Positions 45,159 to 58,502 of a DNA stretch of 64,000 bases are shown here, in pieces. The translations under genes were made by a program, and so were the position numbers. The stretch spans positions 56,910,650-56,974,649 of the forward strand of contig OZ010586.1 in NCBI GenBank assembly GCA_963932145.1. Reading direction: 5' to 3'. How positions within the stretch are numbered: position 1 is the stretch's first letter; each line of letters begins with the position of its first letter. This DNA comes from Acanthosepion lycidas (taxonomy: Eukaryota > Mollusca > Cephalopoda > Sepiida > Sepiidae). The notes beneath the pieces were generated by a model. It saw nothing but the letters and a program-made list of their open reading frames with translations. It made no database searches and had not been told where the DNA came from.

Positions 45159-46975
45159 TTAGTACATTAATTGTAGTGGTATGTATTGTCTCTTTTCCAA
45201 ATAACCGATCTCCATAATACTGTCGATATCTGGTGAGGTATCTCTTCGTTCTGGTATTGCTTTATCAATATTAGGTATTTCCATCGTATCTGAGACACTT
45301 GCTGGTTTCAATCTGTCTATGGAAACATTGCTATTCATATCTTCTGCAGTTGTAATAGTGAAGTACTTATTATTGCGATTAACTACTTTGGACCTGTGTG
45401 CGGTGCTTCCAGAGATTTCCAAATACTGTCAGTCCTAAGCCATACAAATTTACATTCGTTTAGGTCTTTCGGGATATAGGGTTTTGGTGATGAAAGTAGA
45501 TTCTCCGTGTCAAATTTTCGCATTTCACTCACCAGATCTCCTATTGTTAGAGTTGATGTTTCATCTTTACTCTTGTCACATAGATCTATTGATAATTTTG
45601 AAACTTGTGCATTACACCCCGTCACTACTGTATATGATGAGTAAGTTGATTCGTTGGGTGTAATTCTGATACCTAAGAATACAATTATTAGGGCTGATAG
45701 CCATCGTTCCTTCTTTGCAATTATCGCTGTTTTTTAGCGTCCTGTGGGTGCGTTCAATCAATCCTTTCGTCTTAGGATGGTACGAAGTTTTTCTTAGTTT
45801 ATGAAAACCGATGACCATTGACACCACGGAAAACAACTTCGACTCAAACTAACTACCCTCTGTCGATGATGATATGTAAGGGTACTCCGAATCTGGACGC
45901 CCATGTATTAATAAAAGCACTAGAAGCATTCTGTGCAGTTATCTCAGTTAAAGGGACAACCTCTACATATTCTAGTAGCCCTGTCAATCATGATTAATAG
46001 ATAATAGCAAAAAATATGAATCCGTCATGTTTTTTACTGATGATAGTAGATCCACAATATCCATATGCAGGTATGTAAAAGCGATTAGATGGTAATTCGA
46101 AACGTTGTGCGTCACCTTCATTATGTTTAGTATGTTTTGCTTGTTGGCAATTTTGGCACTCTTTGCAGAACTCTATGACTAATTTTCCGTCCGTGGCCAG
46201 TAATACGTAAATTCTAATAAGTTTTCCTGAGCTTCTGTGGTTCAAATAGTTTCGGAAACAGTAGTGACACGTCACACATTATAATTTAGATTTTACTTAT
46301 GTAGTAAAGGTTTCAAACTTCAATTGTTTAAGTTCTTTATAGGAATGCTGATGATTGATAATTTCCTGTAAATCACAAAAACTCTATTGTTATATAATCA
46401 GCTGGCCTTGATAAACAGTCTGCAACAGCATTTTCTTGCCCTCTTATATGAGAAATGTCTGTAATGTATTCACTTATAAAACTCAAATGACGCTGTTGTC
46501 TGTCAAACTTCAAAGGCAAATGGATAGTAAAGGCACGCTACACAGAAGGTTTATGAGTCGTTAACCAAAGTGTGTGGATCCCTTACATTCTATGAGATTT
46601 TTTTAAAACTTCAACACTGATAGATATGCAGCGAACAACTCACGATCGAACGTGGAATATCTCTCTTGGGTCTGTGATAACTTTCTAAAGAAACCAATAA
46701 GAACAGGTTGGTCCTTTTATCATTTAATATAAAACGGCGCCAACCGCATAATTAGAAATATCTGTGACCAGCTGATAATTTTATTTGATAACATTAGAAT
46801 CTGGGATTGCTAATACTGTTAAACTCAATAATGACTTCATTACAGCTTGGAAAGAAACTAATTCTACCGCGGTTAAACTCAGTTATTTTGCATTAGAATT
46901 CAAACGGTGACATTCTGTGAGTGGAAAAATTAAGTCGCTAAACTTTGATATTAATTTTCTGTAAAAATATATGAA
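45159..46975 (-). pseudogene. Ty3/Gypsy pol remnant G1 (RNase H plus integrase)
   Basis: Read on the - strand from 46,975: [18 protein letters not shown] (RT thumb/connection), YQLVTDISNYAVGAVLY (RNase H start, about 46,760), decayed RNase H, then CKECQNCQQAKHTKHN (integrase zinc finger, about 46,170-46,125), the core ending FINTWASRFGVPLHIIIDRG (about 45,920-45,865), TSYHPKTKGLIERT (about 45,790-45,750), and the C-terminus WLRTDSIWKSLEAPHTGP with SIDRLKPASVS, stop at 45,159. Several stops and frameshifts (near 45,865, 45,620 and 45,420) inactivate it. The order matches Ty3/Gypsy pol. gag, protease and RT core are missing to the right, where an (AT)n sits. Confidence 0.82.
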
Positions 46976-47032
46976 TATGATATACGGGTACGTTCTCCTA
47001 GAGATGAGTTCGAAACCAGTCTCTCCTTGACT

Positions 47033-47037
<5 letters not shown>

Positions 47038-47118
<81 letters not shown>
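47038..47118. repeat. (AT)n microsatellite
   Basis: About 40 AT units, just upstream of Gypsy remnant G1. Confidence 0.95.
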
Positions 47119-47120
<2 letters not shown>

Positions 47121-47789
47121 CCATTTTATTATAAAAATATATACAAAAACTTGTACTCTCAAATGAAGTGAGGAGGGGATGGTTCCAATAATCAAAATAA
47201 AAGAAAGCAATGAATTCAAACATATTTCAGAGGCACAGTATCGAACGATGGAAACCGAGTAAAGCAAAAAAAACGGTTACCATAAATAAAATAACAAAGT
47301 CTGCTGAATTGTTTTTAAATCATTATTAAGAGAAATGTTTGTAAGACAGGGATTTGGCTAGAAAGAAAGAAATGTTTTAACGTCTCCTGCCAATACATTA
47401 TAAATAATGGACTATTCCGTTTCGATTGCGTAGAAAAACAAGACAAGCGATTGAAAGAAAGAAAGGAATATAAAAGTGTTTAACGTCTGTTTTAGTGAAA
47501 TATAAAAAGTTAGGAATTTCAAATCTTTTTATTTGTACCCACTTCTTAGACTAACGATATTTATGATTGATATTGCAATATTTTGTTAAAGTTGTTAAGC
47601 TCAAATATTTAACGATATGTTAATGAAATTTCTACGGAAATTTTATTGTCACAGAACTCGCTATGAGTTTATTCAATCATTAACTGAAGAATTAAGATTA
47701 ATGAGAAAATGAAAATAATGTCGCAGAGGCGGAAATGGGTAACCAGAAAGACAGGGCCTTGTGGTTGTTGTTATTGTTGTGGAGGCTAA

Positions 47790-48400
47790 TTACTTTTCCG
47801 CCTCAGCAAACGTAAATACAAGTAAAAAAAGAATACATTGACTCTTAGTAAAGAAATGTATAATTTATTTACATATATACAAAACTAGTAACTTTTACCT
47901 GTTGCTGTTGCTAAGGCTACAGGGAGAAATAACGGTGAAACTAGAAGTGAAATAGACATTGGTGATAGTTGTCGTTGTTGTTTCTCTCTCAGTGCGTCGA
48001 TGTTGACATGAACGCTTGTCTGTGTCGCGTTTCTCTCTCGGCTTGCCGGGTTTTGACATCCAATCTAATCTGTTTCGGATTTGTTTGAATTGGAGAATAT
48101 ATAGCCGTCAATCGGCTCTGAATTAAGAATTTGGTTTATGCAGTGGGAGTGGCTCTGACTGATCAATAAATTATTCGTTTTATTTTGGTTAAAGCGGATG
48201 TATGCGTGGAGCCTATGTGCAGAAAACGTATTTATGTAGTCTGCTTTGGGTCGTCTAGCGGTCAACGTTTGTATAGAAAAATGTAAAACCACGACAATTG
48301 GAAACCGTGAAATTTTCACGAGTCTTTCTAGTATATACGATTTATATAGGTTCCACCACCAAATAAAAACTATAGCCAATGTTTAAAATGCATTTTAATA
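47790..48400 (-). mobile_element. Possible LTR of the Gypsy remnant
   Basis: A less AT-rich block, about 0.8 kb upstream (on -) of G1, contains an AATAAA hexamer on the - strand near 47,862-47,869. Position and orientation fit a 5' LTR. No TG...CA ends, primer-binding site or second LTR copy could be matched, so this is a guess from context. A 104-codon open stretch on the - strand (48,065-48,379) is not recognised. Confidence 0.25.
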
Positions 48401-48740
48401 ATGAAAAATCTTTCCTGAAGTTTTTATTTTAGTTTGAATTTGAAGCTAATATATTAAATTTGATATTTCCAGTAAGCAAAATACTTTGTTGTATTTCAAA
48501 CTGAATTTAAATTGATTAGAATTATTTTTTAATCACGAAAATCGGCCATAATTCTCTTTATTAAAAAATTTTTCCAAAAAAAATGTACTTTTCTGAAACT
48601 TTATTTGAGGAATATTAACTAGCTTAAAGTTTAATTAATCTAAGATAAAAACAAATATTACTTATTTTTATAGCTTTACCCAAGAAGACGCTTGTTGAAG
48701 AAATATTAGAAAATTAACAATAAATAATAAATGTACGCTC

Positions 48741-49500
48741 TTATTTTCTGATAATGCCGTATATAGACGTCTGTATTTACAAAAATCGGCACGTTTATGC
48801 ACGCACAAAAAAAAAAATTCAAAATTCTTTTTAAAATATTGGGTGTTGCTGAATTGCAGTAAGCTTTTATTTAATAAGAACCATCATTTGATCGATATAG
48901 AATTTTTAAAAATTTTAAAGTTTATAAATTATTATAATTAAATTTTGTTAAAAATGAGATCAGTTCTTGTAAAAATTAATTATTCACCCTTTTTTTCTTA
49001 TAAATATATAGAATATATTGTATGCATAAAAGCAATTCAAAGCATTTCTAATTAAATAATGTGTAAGTTTTATTGTATTTTTTATTTTACGTTTCAAAGC
49101 AGATTTATGGTAACTGGTGGTCCTGTCTAGCAAAAGAAATTTGATGATTTATATTCGCCAAGGACTTGTTCTTATAAGTAATATAAACATTAAGTGCTAT
49201 AAAAATGAATTCCTCAAAATTTTAGAAATTAAGTAAGAGGGTAACAGACGTAAAAATAAAATATTTTTACTAAGACTTTCTGAAGAAAATATTTCTAAAA
49301 TAATTTTATTTATTTGTGAATAAATTCTGAAACTTTTCATTAAAATCCATCAATTATCTGATGTTGGCAAGAATTTCCAAATCAATGTGTGCTATTCACC
49401 GCAAAAAGCCACTCAAATTAACCCGTACTAATTTATGGTCTCTCTTTCATACCAGCGAAACAAGATTTTTAACCCACATTTCGAAGGTCCTAAAAAGATT
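48741..49500 (+). repeat. Left arm of a large diverged inverted repeat
   Basis: 48,741-48,844 matches the reverse complement of 58,503-58,600 at roughly 88% (shared TTATTTTCTGATAATG, TATAGACGTC and GTATTTACAAAAATC). 48,900-49,500 matches the reverse complement of 53,410-54,046 (shared TTTATAAATTATT, GTAAAAATT, TTTCTAAAATAATT, TTTCTAAATCAATGTG with one change, TTTCACCGCAAAAA-like). The order A-B...B'-A' is that of long terminal inverted repeats. No coding sequence is present. Confidence 0.75.
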
Positions 49501-50255
49501 TTTTTTAAATAATTTGGAAACGTAGACCTTCGTAACTACAAAAAAACGGGGTTTTAAAAGGATAGTTTTTCCATTGACAGCGCTATTATTTTAACTACTG
49601 TCCATTCTCAGCAACGTCTGTTGTTTTAAAAAGCATTGATTAAAATAAATAAAACCTAAACATATGATGAAAGTGAACTCATTCATTTCTTTTTGTTCGT
49701 GAGAATTTACAGCTAATATATTAAACACTATTTATTGGATGGTTTATTAACAAGAATAATTTTAAATTTTTTACAACATTATAAACATTAATACAATTAA
49801 AACCAATGCAATGCAATATTTATCATTTACCAAAGAAACAACAAATATGAAAATAATTTTTTATTCATAAATTAATAAATATTTACTAAATTATTAAAAT
49901 AAGTGAACCAACAATATAACGAAATACTTATTATTTACCATTTGATAAAGTTTGAATCAATTGGATTAGTTGACCATTCCAATAAACAATCTAATCAATA
50001 AATAGTGTTTATTATTTTTGTTGTCAAATCTCAAGAAGAAAGAAAATGTATGAATTCACTTTCATATGTTCAGTTTTTATTACAAATCTAATAATCGCTT
50101 TATTAAAACAATAAACATTGCCCGAGTGAAGATAGTTAAAATAATAGCAGTGCTAATGGAAAAAACAGTACGTTTGACACTCCATTTTCTTGCGAGTACG
50201 AAAGCCCAAGTTTGCCAATAATTTTTACATTAAACAATATTTTCATCTTTCTTCT
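49490..50255. repeat. Imperfect palindrome centred near 49,870
   Basis: 49,570-49,738 (TTTTTCCATTGACAGCGCTA, then CTATTATTTTAACTA, CATATGATGAAAGTGAACTC, TAAACACTATTTATTG) faces a reverse-complement copy at 49,985-50,165. Similarity continues more weakly to both edges and across the centre. No ORF. Confidence 0.75.
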
Positions 50256-51166
50256 TAATAATAACATAAAGATTTCGACGATAGAACTGTTTTAATTAAA
50301 TTTTGCGAATTTTTCGTCATGTATACGCTCATTTTTAGCGAATCTCTTGAGGTAAGTAGATTTATATAATTCTTCTTTTTTTTAATTTTGGTATATAAAT
50401 ATAAAGTGTTCCCAATCTGCAGATATTAAGGAGACGTTTACTAATAAAGTCAGTCTACAATTAACAACTGCTCAGTTATTTCTTAATTAAATAACAAACT
50501 TAAATCTTGACTCTGGATGTTATTCGTTGAAGTCGCGATAAGATAGACTCTGGTCATTTTACTACTCAGATGTCGACCTTTTGTTGAACTTTAATGATGG
50601 TGTACTTCTACTGGAGTGACAGCATCAACTATTTACACTGATCCTATAGATAAAGGGATTAAGAGTGGCGGAAGTTTGTCGCCAGAAGCTGGACAATTAC
50701 TGAATCTTTTCAAGGAGCCTTCATAGTCTTCTAACTTCCAAATCAGATGCATTGAGAATCAAGTCGAGGATCAGATATTTTGGCATTTCTCTCACAAAGT
50801 AAACATATCTAAAGTTTTATTCGGAGATGAAGAAACTTCAAATCAACAGGTCAGTGCTATGTAAACTGAAATTCCTTCATTTGATATCAAGTAAATATTA
50901 ATAGATCACATGTTTTAGAAAGATTTGGGATAATTTTATATTTTTAAGAATCATTCTTTTATTCTAAAAACGCAAAATGCTTACATTTGGGTACAAATGC
51001 ATCAGTCTTCTTATAGTAGTTACTATATAAGAATAAATACTTGAGTGTTTGTGCTAATTCTCGACTATATCAATGTTTTAAATGTTTTGAACAAAATATT
51101 TTGTAAAAATAATCTGCTTCCCGCTTCCATATGAGACAAAACATACTGTTATATATATTTTATCTA

Positions 51167-51216
<50 letters not shown>

Positions 51217-53144
51217 GACTTTATCTAATAAATTAGGCACAGCTTAAAGAATAACTCAATGAGTGAAATCCATCCAAGTGAAATGAAGAAACAAGAGCAT
51301 ACGATTAATTTTCTGAAAGAAAATTTGTTAAACTTTCTTGAATACTTTGTTCTGAGAGATTCAATAGGGGGAACAAAATCATAGGAACAAATTCATGGAA
51401 TTTCCTTAAAATGAAGAAAAAGAAACACAAACTTGACAAAGTTTGAAATATGTAATTCTACCATATCTTAAAATACAAGAAATCGTTTCTTCAACTACAA
51501 ACAAGAAGTTTCGTGAAAGTTCGTCCATTAAAAAATTCAAAATCATTTTATGCCTGTTTATTTAAATACATTTTGTCTTTCGTCAACTTTATCTACGTCG
51601 TCATCATCATCATCATTATTTATCTCTTTACGCCCATTTCTGCGCCAGGAAAACGTTCATTTAATATTCAATAAAATGACAATTTGATTACATAAACAAT
51701 TCTCAAATACTGAAATTTTACAAATCGGCTTCGATTTCAGAGTTTAAATTATCTGCTGAAATTCTTTCTTATGCTGTTTCACAAGAAACTATTTACTCTA
51801 CAAGTATTTATTATAATCAGCATTTTTACTAATTTATCCAGATTTTGATTTGTTTAATCAACAAAAGAAATATGAAAATTTTATCGTCTTCCTTACATAT
51901 TGCTATTCAGTTTTGCCATGAAAGGTGAGTTCCAATTTTAAAAATTGAATTTCGATAGATACGTAAATAAATGTCTCAAAACATGAACATATAGTCATAG
52001 AAATAAAATCTTCTGCATTATACAAAATGGATTACCGTATTAGGAACATAAAATAATGAGTTATCTATTACTTCACAATACTTATTTTTCTATCAGGGAA
52101 CTATATTATACTATTAAAATCTTTAAGTATAGAAATATATTTCCCATCCAATATATATATTTGCAATTTGTAAGCCAACAGAAAAAAAACTCTATAGATA
52201 ATTTGAAATGTATTGCCAGCATTTACTTATTTATTCATTTGACATGAGAAATGAAAGTAAAGAAAAGATCGACAGCCACAATAACTTAAATAACTTAAAG
52301 TATGAAATTTTGAAAGTTTGGGAAAGACTAGCAAAGAAAGTAATTACAATCCCAATGGTCAATGCAACACTGAGGACTTGGGGAAAAACATGCATTTTGT
52401 AGTATTTATAGTTTGGAATTATATCCATTTAATGATATTTTTGACTTATCTAATTTCACCCGATGTGTTTTTTTAATTATTCTGAATTTAAGGGTTATTG
52501 AATTGCCATATATCATATTACTCTTCTGATAGGGAAAAGTAGTCAAAGGTTCAGAATTATTTCCTTTTTGTACATTCATACTAAAATAATCTAACAGTTT
52601 CTAAAATAAAAATTAAAAAAAATCTTTTAAAAAAGTTCACACTCGAAAATAGCATTAAATTTTACATTTTTCGATTCTTCAAGGATTTCTTTATTTAATA
52701 ATAATTTAAAAAACACTTGTTAAGAACAGCAACGTGGTAAATTTCAAAATTGCAATGAAACAATGAAAAGAACAATTATCAAAATTGCAAACACCAACTG
52801 TCAGAAAAAATTATTTTTTTGGGTTTTATTTAATCATTTTGGTAAGATTTGGGACAAATTTTTCGTAATCACCACACTTGAGATTGCATAATGTTTTACT
52901 GAAATAACATCGTCCGGAATTTTTCTTTATATAACTGTTAAAACAATTTGACCAACACCCCACAAATTGAAAAGTGCATATGAGATATAAAAGGCGGGTG
53001 AAATAACACCCCACCCACCACCACAAATATTTTCACAAGGTTTTCTAATAAAATAATTCAGTATATAATTTACTCAGGAGTGAATAACTATTGAAAATTA
53101 CGTTTTAATCCGAAAAATCAATGATTTATGGCAAATAATAATTA
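50256..53144. other. Interior of the inverted-repeat structure, no gene recognised
   Basis: Mostly AT-rich. A less AT-rich block at 50,500-50,800 has no recognisable coding content. (AT)n lies at 51,171-51,213 and a CATCATCATC patch at 51,601-51,617. A small open stretch on the - strand (52,826-53,026) is unassigned. Confidence 0.55.
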
Positions 53145-53170
53145 GCATGTACTACAATATTCACTAGGGC
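53145..53170. repeat. Single unit of the 24-bp minisatellite outside the array
   Basis: GCATGTACTACAATATTC then ACTAGGGC: 26 bases differing at one position from a common array unit (C for T), about 1 kb left of the array and surrounded by unrelated AT-rich sequence. Confidence 0.9.
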
Positions 53171-53409
53171 TATTTTTTGCATTCATTTCAGAAAAAAACA
53201 ACCATTTTTGTGGTACCTATTAAATATTATTTTACGCATTTTGAATTAAAATAGATAGTTGACCGACTGAAATATTTTAAAGTAGATTCACTAAAAATTA
53301 ACATACCATGATGAAATAATGCCCCAAATTTAATAAAAAGAACAGGTTTTATAATAAAAAAAATTTATGATATTAAGAGGAAAAACCAAAGGAATTTTCG
53401 ATTATTGAA

Positions 53410-54046
53410 TTATATTTTTCGATGTCTTTTAGAACGTTCGAAATTTTGGATAAAGAAATTGTTTTTGGGACACCAAAGATTAGTATATGAAATTTAAGCG
53501 CCTTTTTTGCGGTGAAAATCACATTGATTTAGAAATTATTGCAAAAATCAAATAATTCTCGGATTCTGATAAAACTTCCAGGAATTATTTACAAATGAAT
53601 TAATTATTTTAGAAATGTTTTTTTAGAAAATCTTGTAAAATCTTTTTATTTTACATCTGTTACCCACCACTTATTTATGAAATTATTTCTTTATGAAATT
53701 TCAAGAAATTCAATTTTGTATCCACTTGATGTTAATATTAGTTAAATGCAAAACTACTTGGAGAATTTAAATCTTCAATTTTCTTTCTTTTTTTTTTTTT
53801 TTTTTTTTACAAAACCGAAGTAGCCGAAAATTTGCTGTGAATCGTAAAATAAAAATACTATAAAACTAAGATATTATTTAATTAAAAAAGCTATTAATTG
53901 CTTTTAAGATTAAGATATATTATAGACAATATTGTGTTAAGAAAAACTTTTTTTCGACGAATAAGGAATTTTTACAACAACTGTTTTCATTTTTTATTTT
54001 AATTAGAATAATTTATAAAGTTTTAAATATTTTAAAATTCTGCTAC
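53410..54046 (-). repeat. Right arm, inner part, of the inverted repeat
   Basis: Reverse complement of 48,900-49,500 with indels; contains a T-run at about 53,783-53,809. See the left arm for shared blocks. Confidence 0.75.
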
Positions 54047-54149
54047 TTTGCAGAGATTAGGTGAAATTGTTATTAAATAAAATCTATGAAAAAAGATTAG
54101 TAGAATTCGTCGTGTCGGAGTTAATTCCTCCTTATTTTCTTGATTGTTC

Positions 54150-57100
54150 ACTAGGGCATGCTCTATAATATTCACTAGGGCATGCTCTATATTATTCACT
54201 AGGACATGCACTATAATATAGACTAGGACATGCTCTATAATATTCACTAGGGCATGCACTATAATATTCACTAGGGCATGTACTATAATATTCACTAGGA
54301 CAAGCACTATAATATTCACTAGGGCATACACTTTGATATTCATTAGGGCATGCTCTATAATATTCACGAGGGCATGTACTATAATATTCACTCGGACAAG
54401 GACTATAATATTCACTAGGGCATGCACTTTGATATTCACTAGGGCCTGCTCTATAATATTCACTAAGGCATGTACTATAATATTAACTAGGGCACGCTCT
54501 ATAATATTCAATAGGGCATGCTCGATAATATTCACTAGGGCATGCACTATAATATTCACTAGAGCAAGCACTATAATATTCACTAGGGCATGCACTTTGA
54601 TATTCACTAGGGCATACTCTATAATATTCACTAGGGCATGCTCTATAATATTAACTAGGGCATGCACTATAATATTCACTAGTGCATGTACTATAATATT
54701 CACTAGAACATGTACTATAATATTCACTAGGGCATGCTCTATAATATTCACTAGGGCATGCACTATAATATTCACTAGGTCATGCTCTATAATATTAACT
54801 AGGGCATAGACTATAATATTCACTAGGGCATGTACTATATTATTCAATAGGACATGTACTATAATATTCACTAGGGCATGCTCTATAATATTCACTAGGG
54901 CATGCACTATAACATCCACTAGGGCTTGCTCTATAATATTCACTAGGGCATTCACTATATTATTAACTAGGGCATGTACTATAATATTCACTAGGGCATG
55001 CTTATAATATTCACTAGGGCATACTCTATAATATTCACTAGGGCATTCTCTATAATATTCACTAGGGCATGCTCTATAATATTCATTAGGGGATGCACTA
55101 TGGTATTCACTAGGGCATGCACTATAATATTCACTAGGGCATACTCTATGATATTCACTAGGGCATTCTCTATAATATTCACTAAGGCATGCTCTATAAT
55201 ATTCACTAGGGGATGCACTATGGTATTCACTAGGGCATGCACTATAATATTCACTAGGGCATACTCTATAATATTCACTAGGGCATTCTCTATAATATTC
55301 ACTAGGGCATGCTCTATAATATTCACTAGGGGATGCACTATGGTATTCACTAGGGCATGCTCTATCCTATTCACTAGGGCATGCTCTATAATATTCACTA
55401 GGGCATGCACTATAATATTCACTAGGGCATGTACTATAATATTCACTTGGGCATGCTCTATAATATTCACTAGGGCATGCACTATAAATACTGGACGATG
55501 TACTATAATATTCACTGCGGCATGCTCTATAATATTCACTAGGGCATGCACTATGATATTCACTAAAGCATGCACTATAATATTCACTAGGGCATGTACT
55601 ATAATATTCACTACGGCATGCTCTATAATATTCACTAGGGGATGTACTACAATATTCACTATTGCAAGCACTATAATATTCACTAGGGCATGCACTTTGA
55701 TATTCACTAGGAGATGCTCTATAATATTCACTAGGGCATGTAATATAATATTCACTAGGGCATGCTCTATAATATTCACTAGGGCATGCACTATAATATT
55801 CACTAGGGCATGTAATATAATATTCAATAGGGCATGCGCTATGATATTCGCTAGGGCATGCTCCATAATATTCACTAGGGCATGCACTATGATATTCACT
55901 AGGGGATGCACTATAATATTCAATAGGGCATGCGCTATAATATTCACTGGGGCATGCTCTATAATATTCACTCGGGTATGCTCTATAATATTCACTAGGG
56001 CATGTACTATAATATTCATTAGGGCAAGCACCATAATATTCACTAGGGCATGCACTTTGATATTCACTAGGGCATGCTCTATAATATTCACTTGGGCAAG
56101 CACTATAATATTCACTAGGGCATGCACTTTGATATTCACTAGGGCATACTCTATAATATTCACTAGGGCATGCACTATAATATTCACTAGGGCATGCACT
56201 TTGATATTCACTAGGGCATACTCTATAATATTCACTAGGGCATGCACTAAAATATTCACTAGGGCATGCTCTATAATATTTACTAGGGCATGCACTATAA
56301 TATTCACTACGGCATGTACTATATTATTCACTATGACATGTACTATAATATTCACTAGGGCATGCTCTATAATATTCACTAGCGGAATACACTATAATAT
56401 TCACTGGGGCATACTCTATAATATTCACTAGGGCATGCTCTATAATATTCACTAGAGCATGCACTATAATATTCACTAGGGCATGTACTATAATATTCAC
56501 TAGGGCATGTACTATAATATTCACTGGGGCATGCTCTATAATATTCACTAGGGCATGCACTATGATATTCACTAGGGCAAGCTCTATAATATTCACTAGG
56601 GCATGCACTATAATATTCACTAGGGCATGTACTATAATATTCACTAGGGCATGCTCTATAATATTCACTAGGGCATGTACTATAATATTCACTAGGGCAT
56701 GCACTTTGATATTCACTAGGGCATGCACTTTGATATTCACTAGGGCATGCTCTATAATATACACTAGGGGAATGCACTATAATATTCACTGGGGCATACT
56801 CTATAATATTCACTAGGGCATGCTCTATAATATTCACTAGGGCATGCACTATGGTATTCACTAGGGCATGCACTATAATATTCACTAGGGCATACTCTAT
56901 CATATTCACTAGGGCATGCTCTATAATATTCACTAGGGCATGTACTATAATATTCACTGGGGCATGCTCTATAATATTCACTAGGGCATGCACTATAAAT
57001 ACTGGGCTATGTACTATAATATTCACTGGGGCATGCTCTATAATATTCACTAGGGCATGCACTATGATATTCACTAATGCATGTACTATAATATTCACTA

Positions 57101-58175
57101 GGGCATGCTCTATAATATTCACTAGGGCATGCTCTATAATATTCACTGATGCATGTACTATAATATTCACTAGGGCATGTACTATAATATTCACTAGGGC
57201 ATGCTCTATAATATTCACTAGGACATGCACAATAATATTCACTAGGGCATGTACAATAGTATTCACTAGGGCATGCTCTATAATATTTACTAAGGCATGC
57301 TCTATAATAGTCACTAGGACATGTACTATAATATTCACTAGGGCATACTCTATGATATTCACTAAGGCATACTCTATAATATTCACTAGTGCATTCTCTA
57401 TAATATTCACTAGGGCATGCACTATAATATTCACTAGGGCATGTACTTTAATATTCACTAGGGCATACTCTATAATATTCACAAGGGCATGTGCAATAAT
57501 ATTCACTAGGGGATGCTCTATAATATTCACTAAGGCGTGCTCTATAATATTCACTAGGGCATGTACTATAATATTCGCTAGGACATGCACTATAATATTC
57601 ACTAATCCCTGTACTATAATATTCACTAGGGCATGCTCTATAATATTCACTAATGCATGTACTATAATATTCACTAATGCATGTACTGTAATATTCACTA
57701 GGGCATGTACTATAATATTCACTAGGGCATGCTCTATAATATTCACTAGGGCATGCACAATAATATTCACTAGGGCATGTACAATAGTATTCACTAGGGC
57801 ATGCTCTATAATATTTACTAAGGCATGCTCTATAATATTCACTAGGACATGTACTATAATATTCACTAGGGCATACTCTATGATATTCACTAGGGCATAC
57901 TCCATAATATTCACTCGTGCATTCTCTATAATATTCACTAGGGCATGTACAATAATATTCACTAGGGCATGCTCTATAATATCCACTAAGGCGTTCTCTA
58001 TAATATTCACTAGGGCATGTACTATAATATTCGCTAGGACATGCACTATAATATTCACTAATGCATGTACTATAATATTCACTAGGGCATACTCTATAAT
58101 ATTCACTAGGACATGCTCTATAATATTCACTGGGGCATGCTCTATCATATTCACTAGGGCATGCTCTATAAATAC
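54150..58175. repeat. 24-bp minisatellite (about 168 units)
   Basis: The + strand unit is close to ataatattcactagggcatg plus ctct/cact/tact, 24 bp. The length is a multiple of 3, so a frame repeats an octapeptide: NIIEHALV and YYRACPSE on -, FTRACSII on +; the other three frames contain stops. This yields open stretches of several hundred codons on both strands (for example 56,379-58,154 on - and 54,998-56,431 on +) that carry no sign of being genes. Higher-order periods: 120 bp (55,081, 55,201 and 55,321 start near-identical blocks) and 528 bp (57,253 versus 57,781). Single-unit indels near 54,990, 56,385 and 56,770 switch frames. Confidence 0.97.
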
Positions 58176-58274
58176 TCGGCGATTTATTGCCTCGTTCTCT
58201 TTTTACTTTGCATATCAGCGGACACAAATGTTAGTGTCTTTGTCCATTGTAAATTTTGTTGTTTAATACATATA

Positions 58275-58277
58275 CCT

Positions 58278-58357
<80 letters not shown>
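58275..58357. repeat. (AT)n microsatellite
   Basis: About 40 AT units, 100 bp right of the 24-bp array. Confidence 0.95.
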
Positions 58358-58360
<3 letters not shown>

Positions 58361-58502
58361 TATTGTTTGTTTTCTTTACATTTTCGGTTGAACTCAGCTT
58401 GAATCCGCCATATTCTTGTAATGGGCCTTTTAATATTCTATCAGGAGTTATACACGTGTTCCTAATTTAACAACATGTAAACCCCCGGTCAGCTACAATC
58501 GA

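Noticed and set aside
54032-58266. Long open stretches (up to about 590 codons) as repeat-protein genes
   Set aside because: They follow purely from a stop-free 24-bp unit. Both strands are open, indels switch frames, and there is no promoter, signal peptide or non-repeat domain.
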